A DNA stretch of 64,000 bases from an uncultured Prevotellaceae bacterium (GCA_902774925.1 CACYKE010000001.1:1-64000), one strand, 5' to 3'. Shown: positions 7,072-15,557, numbered from the stretch's first letter. Made by a program: numbers and translations. The notes: generated by a model from the sequence alone, not told the origin.

Positions 7072-8766
7072 TTTGCCGACGTTGCGGAGTTCGAGGTCGT
7101 TGGCAGAGTAGGTGGCGAGCTTGCCATCCTTATCGACGGCCTGACGCAGGAAGAAGCCTGCCATGCCCTCGTTACCCTGACGGGCGCAGACGATGGCCTG
7201 GAGGTAGTCGGTGAGTGCGTCGGCGGGTTTCACGGCACGCAGTGTCTGTGCTGCCGAGGCATAGTCCTTGTTGAGGAGCTGGGCGAGACCGGCACTGTTG
7301 GAAACGACATTCTGGAGGTCCTGAGCGGCCAGCGAGTAGTTGCCCTGTGCGAGGTGGAGGTTACCCAGTGCCTCAGCGAGGTTGTAGGCGCCGGCAGCCT
7401 TGCTGATATAGTTTTCGGCAGCCTGCAGGTCACCCTGCTGGAGTGCGAGCATGCCGAGGTTTGCAAAGACCTCAGGACAGTTGGGGTTGACGGCCTGTGC
7501 CTTGTCGAGCCACTGGCGTGCCTCGGCGAAGTCGCCCTGCTGCCAAGCCAGTGTGGCAAGGTTGTTGTAGGCGCGGACGTCCTGAGCATACTGACGGACG
7601 GTCTGCTGGAAGATGGTCTTCTTCTCGGCGGCATCGTTGGTGAGCGTGGCGGCATAGAGCATCTCCTCGACGCTGAGCTGTGAGGCGTCGCTCTTGAACT
7701 GCTCCTGGATCTGCTGGTCGTCGCGACCGATAGTCTCGTAGTTGATGGTGAGGCGTGCACGGCGCAGTTCGGGGAGGATGCCGTCGGCGAGCTCGCGGAA
7801 ACCGGCACTCATGTTCTTGATCTGCTGTTCGCGCTCCTCGGGATCCTTATACATCGAGAGGACGCGGAGGATGACATCCTTGTCCTGGATGTTGGAAGCG
7901 GCGACGAGCTGCTGGAAGCCCTCCCAGTCCTGGGCGGTGTAGTTAGCCTCGACATTGTCGGTGAGCTTGGCCTGCTTCATCTGCTGCTTGACATAGCCCT
8001 CGGCATTCTGCTGACGCTTGTTGGCGAGTTTCTCGTTGAGGGCGAAACCACCGTCGGGCGAAGCGTATGCCGACACCTCGACATTCTGGAGGTTGAGGGT
8101 CTCGCGCTCGTTGCTGATGCGCTTGAGCATGGCGACGAACTCCTGTACGGAGCCGCTCTTCAGCTCGCTCTTACGCAGCTCGGCCTGCTGGATGAGGAAC
8201 TTGATGTTGGCCTCCTGCTTCTGGGCGACGATGCGCTGGTAGGCATCCTGAGCCGTGCAGCCGGCAGACTGGAGCAGCGTCTGGTGCCACAGTTCGCTGG
8301 TGGCGATGACACCGTCGGCAACCTTGACGGCAGGCACTTGAACCTGCTTCTTGCCGATCTTGGCATCGAAGGTGAGGTAGAGCTCGCTCTTCTGCATGGC
8401 GTCCTGATAGGGGAAGGTGGTCTTCATCGTGTAGTGGCCGCCGAGGAGGTAAGAGATGGTCTGGTCGTTGCCGAGCACCTTCTCACCCTGGAACGTGGCG
8501 GGCTGGCCCTTGACGGCCTGCTGTGCGCCATCCTGCGTGAAGCGCAGTTCGGGGACGACCGTCACGACGGCCTTCTTGTTCATATACTTCTCTGGGAATG
8601 TGCCGTTGACGGTCGCTGTGACCTGTCCGGCCTCTGCCTCCAAGGGGTTTGGAGTCACTTTGAAATTGTCACTTGTCAGTTGTCCTAACTTTCCTGAACA
8701 CGAGGTCAAGAGCAGTACGCCCAGACCTAAAATCAATCCTTTTGTTTTCATATAATTCTTTTTCAA
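7069..8766 (-). CDS. TPR/OmpA-like lipoprotein
   Basis: This 565-residue exported lipoprotein (lipobox 'LLTSCSG') has a beta-rich N-terminal half. An OmpA-like segment follows near 220-290 ('VEVSAYASPDGGFALNEKLANKRQQNA'), and from about residue 380 to 520 it has tetratricopeptide units ('AYNNLATLAWQQGDFAEARQWLDKAQAVNP', 'ANLGMLALQQGDLQAAENYI', in outline). Similar proteins occur in many Bacteroidales as periplasmic or outer-membrane scaffolds; the exact role is unknown. A three-unit TTGTCNN heptamer array (8666-8686) encodes residues just after the lipid-modified cysteine. Met1 (8766) or Met6 (8751) could be the start; both give a good signal peptide. It is first in an operon with the thioredoxin-like gene. 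Confidence 0.8.
   Translation of the reverse strand: MKKNYMKTKGLILGLGVLLLTSCSGKLGQLTSDNFKVTPNPLEAEAGQVTATVNGTFPEKYMNKKAVVTVVPELRFTQDGAQQAVKGQPATFQGEKVLGNDQTISYLLGGHYTMKTTFPYQDAMQKSELYLTFDAKIGKKQVQVPAVKVADGVIATSELWHQTLLQSAGCTAQDAYQRIVAQKQEANIKFLIQQAELRKSELKSGSVQEFVAMLKRISNERETLNLQNVEVSAYASPDGGFALNEKLANKRQQNAEGYVKQQMKQAKLTDNVEANYTAQDWEGFQQLVAASNIQDKDVILRVLSMYKDPEEREQQIKNMSAGFRELADGILPELRRARLTINYETIGRDDQQIQEQFKSDASQLSVEEMLYAATLTNDAAEKKTIFQQTVRQYAQDVRAYNNLATLAWQQGDFAEARQWLDKAQAVNPNCPEVFANLGMLALQQGDLQAAENYISKAAGAYNLAEALGNLHLAQGNYSLAAQDLQNVVSNSAGLAQLLNKDYASAAQTLRAVKPADALTDYLQAIVCARQGNEGMAGFFLRQAVDKDGKLATYSANDLELRNVGK
8666..8686. repeat. TTGTCNN heptamer array (3 units) in coding sequence
   Basis: TTGTCAC, TTGTCAG and TTGTCCT lie in tandem with a 7-nt period and encode part of the linker after the lipobox of the TPR lipoprotein (G-Q-L-T-S-D-N on the minus strand). 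Confidence 0.6.
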
Positions 8767-8781
8767 TATTGGAATTTGCCG

Positions 8782-8789
8782 CGAAGGTA
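8782..8789 (-). promoter_or_regulatory. Probable -7 element of the TPR lipoprotein operon
   Basis: TACCTTCG on the minus strand, a variant of TAnnTTTG, lies 15 bp upstream of the ATG at 8766. No clear TTTG lies at the right distance. Confidence 0.5.
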
Positions 8790-8823
8790 CGAAAAAAACG
8801 AGGAAAAACGACGTTTTTTACTG

Positions 8824-9810
8824 TTAAATAAACTTATTGTTGTGCAATGCGATGAACCGATGGGCGCGCAAGGCCGCATAATAGAATAGTACGCCCGTGA
8901 GGAGTCCGGCGATGGCATCGATGGCATAATGGGCATAGATGTACACCGTGGAGAGGCACATGAGGACGTAGAAAGGCAGGACGACGAGGGTGAGCCAACG
9001 GCAGTGGGTGCGGCGGGCTAGGAGCAGGACGACGGTGGTGATGCCGACATGGCTGCTGGGGAATGCCGCCGTGGGCCGTTCGCCGGCGTCGTGGGTGATG
9101 TCGAGCAGGTGGTAGAAAAAACCATCGCTCCACCCTGGTGCCGCCATGCGTTCGCTGTGGGTGAGGAACCAGTCACCGATGTTGGGGAATATGCCTTGTG
9201 CGATGTTGTCGGTGCCTACTGCGAGGTAGTAGAACTGCGGTCCTGTGACGGGGAGGAATATGAATATGAGGTAGTAGGCGAAGAATGATGCGAGCATGAC
9301 GAATGCCGCCATGGGGAACTCGTCGTAGCGACGGAAGAAATAATAGAGCAGCAGGAGCGTCATGAGGGGGAAGTAGCTGACGTAGCCGAGGCACATGAGT
9401 TCGGAGAACCATCCCCAGGGGACGTACTCGGAGAAGAGCAGCGAGGGCTGGCAGGAGAAGACGGCCTGTTCGCAGGCGGCGAAGAGGTGGTCGAGATTGG
9501 GGAGGATGCGGTTGAGTTCGTAGGTGTCGGGATACCACCACGAGAGAAATACCATCTGGATGATGACGCGCAGCAGCAACATGAAGCGGGTGGGGCGTAT
9601 GAAGTAGATGAGGAATGCGGCCACTGTCGCCTCGATGTAAAAGACGCGCAGTGCCATCATGGACTTAAAGTCCGCGAATTCGGACAGGTTGAAAGCGATC
9701 AGGATGATGGTGAAGAAGGCGTAGGCGAGCCCCACCAATTCGAAGGTGAAGGGATGCCAGCAGAACCGGTCGAACCTGTCGTCGTGCGTGAAGAAATCCT
9801 TTATAGCCAT
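8824..9810 (-). CDS. PAP2-superfamily integral membrane protein (Aur1-like)
   Basis: This 328-residue polytopic membrane protein has about six helices. It carries the PAP2 active-site motifs 'AAFPSSHVG' (usual PSGH, here PSSH) and 'YIYAHYAIDAIAG' (H...D). It fits the PAP2_3 branch, which includes inositol-phosphorylceramide synthase Aur1 and lipid phosphatases. Bacteroidales make sphingolipids, so a headgroup transferase or lipid phosphatase role is possible but unproven. The start overlaps the 3' end of the NAD-dependent epimerase gene by 10 bp, so the two are translationally linked. Confidence 0.8.
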   Translation of the reverse strand: MAIKDFFTHDDRFDRFCWHPFTFELVGLAYAFFTIILIAFNLSEFADFKSMMALRVFYIEATVAAFLIYFIRPTRFMLLLRVIIQMVFLSWWYPDTYELNRILPNLDHLFAACEQAVFSCQPSLLFSEYVPWGWFSELMCLGYVSYFPLMTLLLLYYFFRRYDEFPMAAFVMLASFFAYYLIFIFLPVTGPQFYYLAVGTDNIAQGIFPNIGDWFLTHSERMAAPGWSDGFFYHLLDITHDAGERPTAAFPSSHVGITTVVLLLARRTHCRWLTLVVLPFYVLMCLSTVYIYAHYAIDAIAGLLTGVLFYYAALRAHRFIALHNNKFI

Positions 9811-10826
9811 TTGTTTTCCTTATACCATTGAATGCTGCGACGGACGCCTTCGGGGAGTTGTACCTGTGGACTGAAGCCCAGTTCCTGACGTGCGGGTTCG
9901 ATGTCGCACCGCCAGTTGCGCTGTCGCATGATGTTGTATTTGTCGTCGTTGAGTGCCGTGACCTTGCCTGTGCGGCGTGCGATGCGTTCGCCGACGAAGG
10001 TGATGACGCGCAGGAGCCAGAGTGGGGCGGTGATGCGTATCCACCAGGGGTTGCCGAGTTCCTTGCGGATGAGGTCGCTGAAGGTGGACGACTGGTAGAC
10101 CTCGCCGTCGGAGAGGAAGTAGCGGCGCCCTGTGACACCTTTCTCCAAAGCGAGGAATACGGCCTGTACGACGTCAGTGACATAGATGAAGGTGATGTCC
10201 TGCTGTTTAAAGCCTACGGCGAAGTCGGTGTGGGCCTTGATGCTCTTCGCCATCATGAAGTAGTCGCGTTCGCGAGGACCGTAAACCCCCGTGGGACGAA
10301 GGATGACGTAGGGCAGCGGCTGTTGGCCGTTGGCAATGAGATGGTTGTTGTTGTCTTCCAGCCATCGCTCGGCGTCGAGCTTGCTCTGGCCGTAGGCGGT
10401 GTTGGGCTGTGGCGTGTCGCTCTCGCGGATCTCGGTGTAGGGCTGCTCTTCGCGGATGGCACCCATGATGCTGAGACTGCTGATATAGACGAAACGCTCG
10501 ATGCGCATCTGGAGGGCCTCCAGGATGTGAACGAGATGTTGGGTGCCCTCGGTATTGATGCGATGGAAGTCGGCTTTGTCGAGACATTTGGTGACGCCGG
10601 CGGCATGCACGATGTAGTCGAACTGCAGCCCGGTGAGTTGTTCGGTGAGCTGCGTCTCGGACGAGAAGTCGAGTTCGATGAAGTTGATACGGTCGTCAGT
10701 AAGGAACTGGCGTGAGCTGCTCTTGCGTACTGCGGCCCACACTTCGAAGCCCCTGCGTAGGGCCTCTTCCACTATGAATGAGCCGATGAAACCACTGGCT
10801 CCTGTAATCAGTATCTTTTGATTCAT
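9801..10826 (-). CDS. NAD(P)-dependent epimerase/dehydratase (extended SDR)
   Basis: The start at 10826 gives 341 residues beginning 'MNQKILITGASGFIGSFIV', the Rossmann GxxGxxG motif at the very N-terminus as the family requires. The frame is open for 28 codons upstream, but that part contains a terminator-like hairpin and no homology. The catalytic pair is 'YGQSKLDAE' (YxxxK), with Ser in 'VYISSLSIMG'. The substrate is probably a nucleotide sugar or an isoprenoid/sterol-like lipid; this subgroup is not assignable from sequence. It is co-transcribed with the PAP2 gene (10-bp overlap). Expression may be attenuated by the leader hairpin at 10839-10862. Confidence 0.85.
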   Translation of the reverse strand: MNQKILITGASGFIGSFIVEEALRRGFEVWAAVRKSSSRQFLTDDRINFIELDFSSETQLTEQLTGLQFDYIVHAAGVTKCLDKADFHRINTEGTQHLVHILEALQMRIERFVYISSLSIMGAIREEQPYTEIRESDTPQPNTAYGQSKLDAERWLEDNNNHLIANGQQPLPYVILRPTGVYGPRERDYFMMAKSIKAHTDFAVGFKQQDITFIYVTDVVQAVFLALEKGVTGRRYFLSDGEVYQSSTFSDLIRKELGNPWWIRITAPLWLLRVITFVGERIARRTGKVTALNDDKYNIMRQRNWRCDIEPARQELGFSPQVQLPEGVRRSIQWYKENKWL

Positions 10827-10838
10827 ATGCTTCGGACT

Positions 10839-10862
10839 AAAAAAGGGACTCCGCTGAGTCCC
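10839..10862 (-). terminator. Terminator-like hairpin in the epimerase leader (possible attenuator)
   Basis: On the minus strand GGGACTC-AGCG-GAGTCCC (10862-10845) is followed directly by six T (10844-10839) and then, 12 bp later, by the ATG of the epimerase. It lies downstream of the promoter at 10908-10915, inside the 5' leader. Confidence 0.65.
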
Positions 10863-10907
10863 GAACCTTTTGTTAACCTTAAATCTAATACTATGAAAAA
10901 CACGTTG

Positions 10908-10915
10908 CAAAGTTA
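10908..10915 (-). promoter_or_regulatory. -7 element of the epimerase-PAP2 operon
   Basis: TAACTTTG on the minus strand matches the Bacteroidetes -7 consensus and implies a leader of about 75 nt. The TGAAACC heptamers at 10926-10946 occupy the -20 to -40 region. Confidence 0.6.
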
Positions 10916-10925
10916 CGAATTTACG

Positions 10926-10946
10926 TGAAACCTGAAACGTGAAACC
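10926..10946. repeat. TGAAACC heptamer array (3 units)
   Basis: TGAAACC, TGAAACG and TGAAACC run in tandem with a 7-nt period between the divergent epimerase and greA promoters, overlapping the expected -33 region of the minus-strand promoter. The rest of the 10827-11163 gap holds the two promoters and the two leader hairpins. Confidence 0.6.
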
Positions 10947-11017
10947 CTAAAAATATGAGGTACGGGAGATTGTTTCTTGACTTAAATCAACTTTTTTTTA
11001 AAGTTTTTTGCCGAAAA

Positions 11018-11049
11018 TTTGGTCGGTTGGGAATTAATTGCTATCTTTG
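11018..11049 (+). promoter_or_regulatory. Promoter of greA
   Basis: TTTG at 11018-11021, 20 bp, then TATCTTTG at 11042-11049. The leader to the ATG at 11164 is about 110 nt. Confidence 0.75.
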
Positions 11050-11079
11050 CAAACGAAAGAAGACATGATAAGAACTTAG

Positions 11080-11118
11080 GATTCCGACGGAGCGAAGAGT
11101 CGGGATTCTTTCTTTTTT
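11080..11118 (+). terminator. Terminator-like hairpin in the greA leader (possible attenuator)
   Basis: GATTCCGAC (11080-11088) pairs, with wobbles, with GTCGGGATT (11099-11107), followed by TTTCTTTTTT. It lies between the promoter and the start codon, so it could terminate early or hold a regulatory structure. Confidence 0.55.
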
Positions 11119-11163
11119 ACGTCTGAAGACTGAAACAACAAAATAAATTAAAATATAAACATT

Positions 11164-11631
11164 ATGGCATACATGTCACAAGAGGGCTATGACAAGCTCA
11201 TAGCCGAACTGCACCGCCTGGAAGCGGTGGAACGTCCGAAGGCTTCGGCAGCCATTGCTGAGGCTCGTGAGAAGGGCGATTTGAGTGAGAACAGCGAGTA
11301 TGATGCCGCCAAGGAGGCTCAGGCCCATCTGGAGGATAAGATCAACAAACTGAAGGCAACGATTTCTGAGGCAAAGATTGTGGATACGTCGCGTCTGAGC
11401 ACTGATTCTGTGCAGATCCTGACGAAGGTGGAGATGACGAATCTGACGAATAATGCGAAGATGAGCTACACCATTGTCAGCGAGAACGAGGCCGACCTGC
11501 GTGCCGGCAAGATCAGTATCAAGACGCCGATAGCGCAGGGTTTGCTTGGCAAGAAGGTGGGTGACGAGGTGGAGATAACGATTCCCCGCGGCACCATCAA
11601 GCTGCGCATTGAGAACATCAGCATTGCATAA
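11164..11631 (+). CDS. greA: Transcription elongation factor GreA
   Basis: This 155-residue protein has the full GreA layout: an N-terminal antiparallel coiled coil (1-75, with 'EAREKGDLSENSEYDAAKEAQ', which holds the acidic tip residues D and E) and a C-terminal FKBP-like domain (80-155, 'TPIAQGLLGKKVGDEVEI'). GreA enters the RNA polymerase secondary channel and stimulates cleavage of backtracked RNA. It is probably co-transcribed with the HIT gene 15 bp downstream. The upstream leader carries a terminator-like hairpin. Confidence 0.96.
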   Translation: MAYMSQEGYDKLIAELHRLEAVERPKASAAIAEAREKGDLSENSEYDAAKEAQAHLEDKINKLKATISEAKIVDTSRLSTDSVQILTKVEMTNLTNNAKMSYTIVSENEADLRAGKISIKTPIAQGLLGKKVGDEVEITIPRGTIKLRIENISIA

Positions 11632-11646
11632 AAAGTTAGAGAAGTT

Positions 11647-12039
11647 ATGGATATTTTCGCAAAGATTGCTGCCGGTGAGATTCCCAGCTATAAGTGTGCA
11701 GAGAACGAGGAGTTCTATGCTTTCCTCGATATCAATCCGTTGGTGAAGGGCCATACGCTGGTCATTCCCCGTCGTGAGGTGGACTATTTCTTCGATATGG
11801 ACGACGACGAACTGGCTCGTTATCAGCAGTTTGCAAAGCGCGTGGCCGTGGCCATCAAGAAGGCGTTCCCCTGTAAGAAAGTGGCTCAGGTGGTGTTGGG
11901 ACTGGAAGTGGCCCACGCACATATTCACCTCATCCCGATGCAGAGTGAGGCCGATGCCGACTTCCGTCGTGAGAAGCTGAAGTTGAGCGAGGAGGAGTTC
12001 AAGGAGATTGCTGCAAAAATCCAGGCTGCATTCGTATGA
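11647..12039 (+). CDS. HIT-family nucleotide hydrolase
   Basis: This 130-residue protein has the histidine triad 'VAHAHIHLIPM' (HxHxH) near residues 96-106 and the upstream 'GHTLVIPRREVDYF' segment of the HIT fold. HIT proteins hydrolyse or transfer NMP from phosphoramidates and dinucleoside polyphosphates; the substrate here is unknown. It shares an ATGA overlap with the nucleotidyltransferase and follows greA closely. Confidence 0.93.
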   Translation: MDIFAKIAAGEIPSYKCAENEEFYAFLDINPLVKGHTLVIPRREVDYFFDMDDDELARYQQFAKRVAVAIKKAFPCKKVAQVVLGLEVAHAHIHLIPMQSEADADFRREKLKLSEEEFKEIAAKIQAAFV

Positions 12040-12764
12040 TAGGAGTAATTCTTGCAGCGGGAATGGCGAAACGCCTGCGTCCGCTGACCGATGCGTGTCC
12101 GAAATGTCTGCTGAAGGTGGGCGAGCGCACGTTGCTGGCTCGTACCGTCGATGCGATGATTGCTGCCGGCATCAACGAGTTGGTAGTGGTGACAGGCTAT
12201 CGTGGGGAGATGTTGCGCGGTTTTCTGACGGAGCATTATCCGCAGTTGAACATCCATTTCATCCATAATGCCGACTACGAGCACAACAACAATATTTTCT
12301 CGCTTTGGATGACGCGTCCCTTTACCGATGGCAAGGACTTTCTGTTGATGGATAGTGACATCCTGTGTGATCCAGAGGCTGTGCGGCGGATGGTGAACGA
12401 GCAGGGTACGGCCCTGGCGCTGAACCGCCATGAGTGTGGTGAGGAGGAAATCAAGATCATCACCGACGAGACCGGTCGTGTCGTGGAACTCAGCAAGACG
12501 TGCAGCATTGCCGATGCCATCGGTGAATCGGTGGGTATCGAACGTATTGCCGCAGACTATTCGACGACATTGTTCCGTGAGTTGGAGCAGATGATAGAAC
12601 GCGAAGGACTCATCGACATTTTCTATGAGCGTGCCTTCGAACGACTCATTCCCCAGGGACATCATTTCCGCGTGGTGGATACCACCGATTTGTTCTCCAT
12701 TGAACTGGATACGGTAGAGGACTTTGAACGTGCCAAGGGATTGATTCCCAGCGAGTTATATTAG
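12036..12764 (+). CDS. Sugar-/choline-phosphate nucleotidyltransferase (NTP_transferase family)
   Basis: This 242-residue GT-A-fold nucleotidyltransferase starts 'MIGVILAAGMAKRLRPLT', the signature nucleotide loop, with 'PKCLLKVG' (PK motif) and metal-binding 'LLMDSDILCD'. Its size and the 'HNADYEHNNNIFSLW' segment resemble the LicC-like phosphocholine or phosphosugar cytidylyltransferases. It may supply an activated headgroup or sugar for the surface glycans encoded next door (inference). Its ATG overlaps the HIT stop codon (ATGA), and its end overlaps the convergent gtrA by 4 bp. Confidence 0.85.
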   Translation: MIGVILAAGMAKRLRPLTDACPKCLLKVGERTLLARTVDAMIAAGINELVVVTGYRGEMLRGFLTEHYPQLNIHFIHNADYEHNNNIFSLWMTRPFTDGKDFLLMDSDILCDPEAVRRMVNEQGTALALNRHECGEEEIKIITDETGRVVELSKTCSIADAIGESVGIERIAADYSTTLFRELEQMIEREGLIDIFYERAFERLIPQGHHFRVVDTTDLFSIELDTVEDFERAKGLIPSELY

Positions 12765-13135
12765 GTGTCTTTAAACACGAACCGCACCATCACGAAGTTT
12801 GTTGGTACGGCGATGGCATATACGGCGAAGGGAGCCACTTCTGGACTGAGTCCCAGCCATATGAAGAAGTTGAGCAGTACGATGTGCAAACAATAGTTGA
12901 CAGCATGGGCTCCACCGAAGCCGATGCCTTTGCGTACTGATGTCTTGGCGTGGAACGTGAAGTAGGCCGAGAGGTAATAGTTGCACAAAAAGCTGAGCGC
13001 GTAGCCTATGGTGTAAGCTATGTTGACATTCATCCAGTGTTGCAGCACCCAGTAGATGCCGTAGTGGAGGGCCGTGGAGATTGTGCCTACGATTACAAAG
13101 CGGATTAACTCATTGAAAGTCTCACGTTTTATCAT
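12761..13135 (-). CDS. GtrA-family membrane protein
   Basis: This 124-residue protein has four predicted membrane helices and the GtrA family pattern ('LIRFVIVGTISTALHYGIYW', 'LSFLCNYYLSAYFTF', 'PTNFVMVRFVF'). GtrA-type proteins are proposed to flip undecaprenyl-phosphate-linked sugars across the inner membrane. A GtrB-like transferase (15558) and two GT87-type proteins that could use the flipped sugar lie just across a divergent gap, so it probably belongs functionally to that cluster although it is read from the other strand. Confidence 0.85.
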   Translation of the reverse strand: MIKRETFNELIRFVIVGTISTALHYGIYWVLQHWMNVNIAYTIGYALSFLCNYYLSAYFTFHAKTSVRKGIGFGGAHAVNYCLHIVLLNFFIWLGLSPEVAPFAVYAIAVPTNFVMVRFVFKDT

Positions 13136-13207
13136 ATTGTTTTGTGCTTTTGGCTACAAAATTAATAAATAATTATAAATTATCGGTGGTAAATACTTTT
13201 TTTTTTG

Positions 13208-13215
13208 TACTTTTG
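13208..13215 (+). promoter_or_regulatory. -7 element of the rffA glycan operon
   Basis: TACTTTTG fits TAnnTTTG and lies 33 bp before the ATG at 13248. No good TTTG lies upstream; the region is T-rich. Confidence 0.5.
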
Positions 13216-13247
13216 CACATTGAAACGATAAATTTATGGGGCTGAAC

Positions 13248-14381
13248 ATGATTCCATTTAACAAACCATATTGCTCAGGACGAGAACTGAGCTATATTCA
13301 CGAGGTATGTCACTCGACGACCATGTCGGGTAATGGGCAGTACACAAAACTGTGTCACGGTTTCTTCGAGAAACGCTATGGCTTCCGCAAGTGTCTGCTT
13401 ACCACGTCGGGTACCGACGCCTTGGAAATGTGCGCCATGCTGTGTGAACTGAAGCCTGGTGACGAGGTGATAGTGCCATCCTATACCTTTGTCTCGTCGG
13501 CCATCGCTTTCCTGCGTGAAGGAGCCAAGGTGGTCTTTGCAGACAGCGGTGCCGATAATCCTAACATCACCGTCGAGCAGATAGAGCCGTTGATTAATGA
13601 GAAGACCCGTGTCATTGTCGTGGTTCATTACGCCGGTGTGGCTTGTGATATGGACGGAATTATGGCACTGGCCGAGCAGCATCATCTGCTGGTGGTGGAA
13701 GATGCAGCCCATAGCATCGACTCTTTTTATAAAGGTCGCCCGCTGGGAGGTATAGGTCATCTGGGCGCCTTCTCTTTCCACGAGACGAAGAACATCAACT
13801 GCGGCGAGGGTGGAATGCTGGTTGTCAACGACGAGCGTTTCATACGCCGTTCAGAGATCCTTTGGGAAAAAGGCACCAACCGAGCCGAGTTCTATCGCGG
13901 AATGGTCAACAAATACGGATGGTGTGATATGGGGTCGTCGTTCCTGCCCTCTGAGTTGAATGCTGCCTTCCTATGGGCCCAGTTAGAGCAATTGGACGAC
14001 ATACAAGGTCAGCGTCGCCGTATCTGGGAAATCTATGACAAGGCCCTGCGCGGTCATCTGCCGGCAGGATTCTCGTTGCCCGAACTGCCCGACTATGCCA
14101 GCAACAACTACCACATGTACTATCTGCTCTGTCCTTCGTTAGAAGCACGGACATCGCTGATGAACTATCTGAAAAACAATGGTGTGCAGGCCACCTTCCA
14201 TTATCTGCCCCTGCATTCCAGCAAATATTATGAGGACAAGCACGATGGCAGACAGTTGGCAAACTGCGACCGTTATGCCGACACGCTGGTGCGCCTGCCT
14301 TTGTATTACGAGTTGACAGATCGTGATGCCTCCACCGTAGCCCGATTGGTGTTGGAAGGTGCAAACCGACAACGCGTATGA
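13248..14381 (+). CDS. rffA: dTDP-4-amino-4,6-dideoxygalactose transaminase (RffA/WecE)
   Basis: This 377-residue PLP enzyme of the DegT/DnrJ/EryC1 family is clearly collinear with E. coli RffA: 'MIPFNKP', 'GDEVIVPSYTFVSSA', 'VVVHYAGVACDMD', 'VEDAAHSIDSFYKGR', 'GAFSFHETKNINCGEGG' (catalytic Lys in ETKN) and 'KGTNRAEFYRGMVNKYGW'. It would convert a dTDP-4-keto-6-deoxy sugar to the 4-amino sugar (Fuc4N) for surface glycan. The start 13248 is chosen because the family begins MIPFN; an ATG four codons earlier (13236) is also possible. Four-gene operon: the next start overlaps its stop (ATGA). Confidence 0.93.
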   Translation: MIPFNKPYCSGRELSYIHEVCHSTTMSGNGQYTKLCHGFFEKRYGFRKCLLTTSGTDALEMCAMLCELKPGDEVIVPSYTFVSSAIAFLREGAKVVFADSGADNPNITVEQIEPLINEKTRVIVVVHYAGVACDMDGIMALAEQHHLLVVEDAAHSIDSFYKGRPLGGIGHLGAFSFHETKNINCGEGGMLVVNDERFIRRSEILWEKGTNRAEFYRGMVNKYGWCDMGSSFLPSELNAAFLWAQLEQLDDIQGQRRRIWEIYDKALRGHLPAGFSLPELPDYASNNYHMYYLLCPSLEARTSLMNYLKNNGVQATFHYLPLHSSKYYEDKHDGRQLANCDRYADTLVRLPLYYELTDRDASTVARLVLEGANRQRV

Positions 14382-15547
14382 GGAAACTGCAAGCATTTTT
14401 CGCCAAGCCGTTCTTCCACGACTACCGTACGTTGTTCGGATTGTGGATGCTGTTGCCTATCATCATGTGGCTGGCGAAGATGAATCGCGCCAACAATTAT
14501 TTGATTTATCGCGGCTCGTTCTGGAACGCAGTCAGAGGGTGGAACCTCTATCTGCCCAATCCCGCAGAATATGCCGATACTCACCACTACGGACCGCTGT
14601 TTTCATTGCTCTTTGCTCCCTTCGGCATCGGACCGAAATGGCTGGGGCTGTTGTTATGGGGAATTGCGCTTACGGTCTTTCTCTATTGGGCCATCCGCAA
14701 GTCGCAGTTTACGAAGTACCAACAGATATTTATTCTCTGGTTCTGTGCCCACGAGATGCTGACGGCTCTGTTTATGCAACAGTTCAATATCGCTATTGCC
14801 GCAACCATATTGCTGGCATACTATCTGATAGAAAAGGAAAAGGACTTCTGGGCGGCGTTCTTTATCATGCTTGGAACGTTTGTAAAGCTGTATAGTATTG
14901 TGGGACTGGCCTTTTTCTTCTTCTCGAAGCACAAAGGGAAACTCATCGGTGGACTGGTGTTTTGGGCGGTGGTGATGTTTGTGCTACCCATGCCGTTCTT
15001 CCACGGTTGGGACTATATTGTGGAGCAATACTACAACTGGTATGTCAGTCTGGCTGAGAAGAATACGCTGAACGCCGGATCTATCATGCAGAACATATCG
15101 CTATTAGGAATGGTTCATCGTGTGACGGGTTGGGAATTCAACAACCTGTGGCTCATCATTCCCGGGCTGGTATTGTTCGGAATCCCTTACCTTCGCATTT
15201 CGCAATACAAGCACGTTGCTTTCCGCCAGACGTTGTTAGCAGCGGTGATGATGTTCATCATCCTGTTCTCTACGGGCAGCGAATCCAGCGGATATATCAC
15301 CCCCTTTATCGGCATCGTTATCTGGTATACGGCGGCTCCATGGCAACGCACGGGATGGGATGTGTTTCTACTGGTATTTGTCTTTATACTTTCCAGTATG
15401 TCGCCCAGCGACCTTTTCCCAGCGTATCTGCGTAAGGAGTTCGTGCAGCCCTATGCCCTGAAGGCCTTGCCAGTTACCATTATTTGGCTGAAGCTGTGCT
15501 ATGAGATGGTGACAAAGGACTATAGTACAATAAACATTAAACAATAA
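14378..15547 (+). CDS. GT87-type membrane glycosyltransferase (DUF2029)
   Basis: This 389-residue polytopic protein has about ten hydrophobic helices and a large loop after helix 1 ('NAVRGWNLYLPNPAEYADTHHYGPLFSLLFAPF'). That matches GT87/DUF2029 transferases, which use polyprenyl-phosphate sugars on the outer face of the membrane. It shares an ATGA overlap with rffA and lies 10 bp before the GtrB-like gene. Its last codons (TINIKQ) are written by an AATAAAC heptamer array at 15529-15549. Confidence 0.8.
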   Translation: MRKLQAFFAKPFFHDYRTLFGLWMLLPIIMWLAKMNRANNYLIYRGSFWNAVRGWNLYLPNPAEYADTHHYGPLFSLLFAPFGIGPKWLGLLLWGIALTVFLYWAIRKSQFTKYQQIFILWFCAHEMLTALFMQQFNIAIAATILLAYYLIEKEKDFWAAFFIMLGTFVKLYSIVGLAFFFFSKHKGKLIGGLVFWAVVMFVLPMPFFHGWDYIVEQYYNWYVSLAEKNTLNAGSIMQNISLLGMVHRVTGWEFNNLWLIIPGLVLFGIPYLRISQYKHVAFRQTLLAAVMMFIILFSTGSESSGYITPFIGIVIWYTAAPWQRTGWDVFLLVFVFILSSMSPSDLFPAYLRKEFVQPYALKALPVTIIWLKLCYEMVTKDYSTINIKQ

Positions 15548-15549
15548 AC
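15529..15549. repeat. AATAAAC heptamer array (3 units)
   Basis: AATAAAC, ATTAAAC and AATAAAC with 7-nt period span the C-terminus and stop codon of the GT87 gene. A fragment of the same word recurs after the next gene (AACAATAAACAATC near 16481). Confidence 0.55.
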
Positions 15550-15557
15550 GTGAAGAT

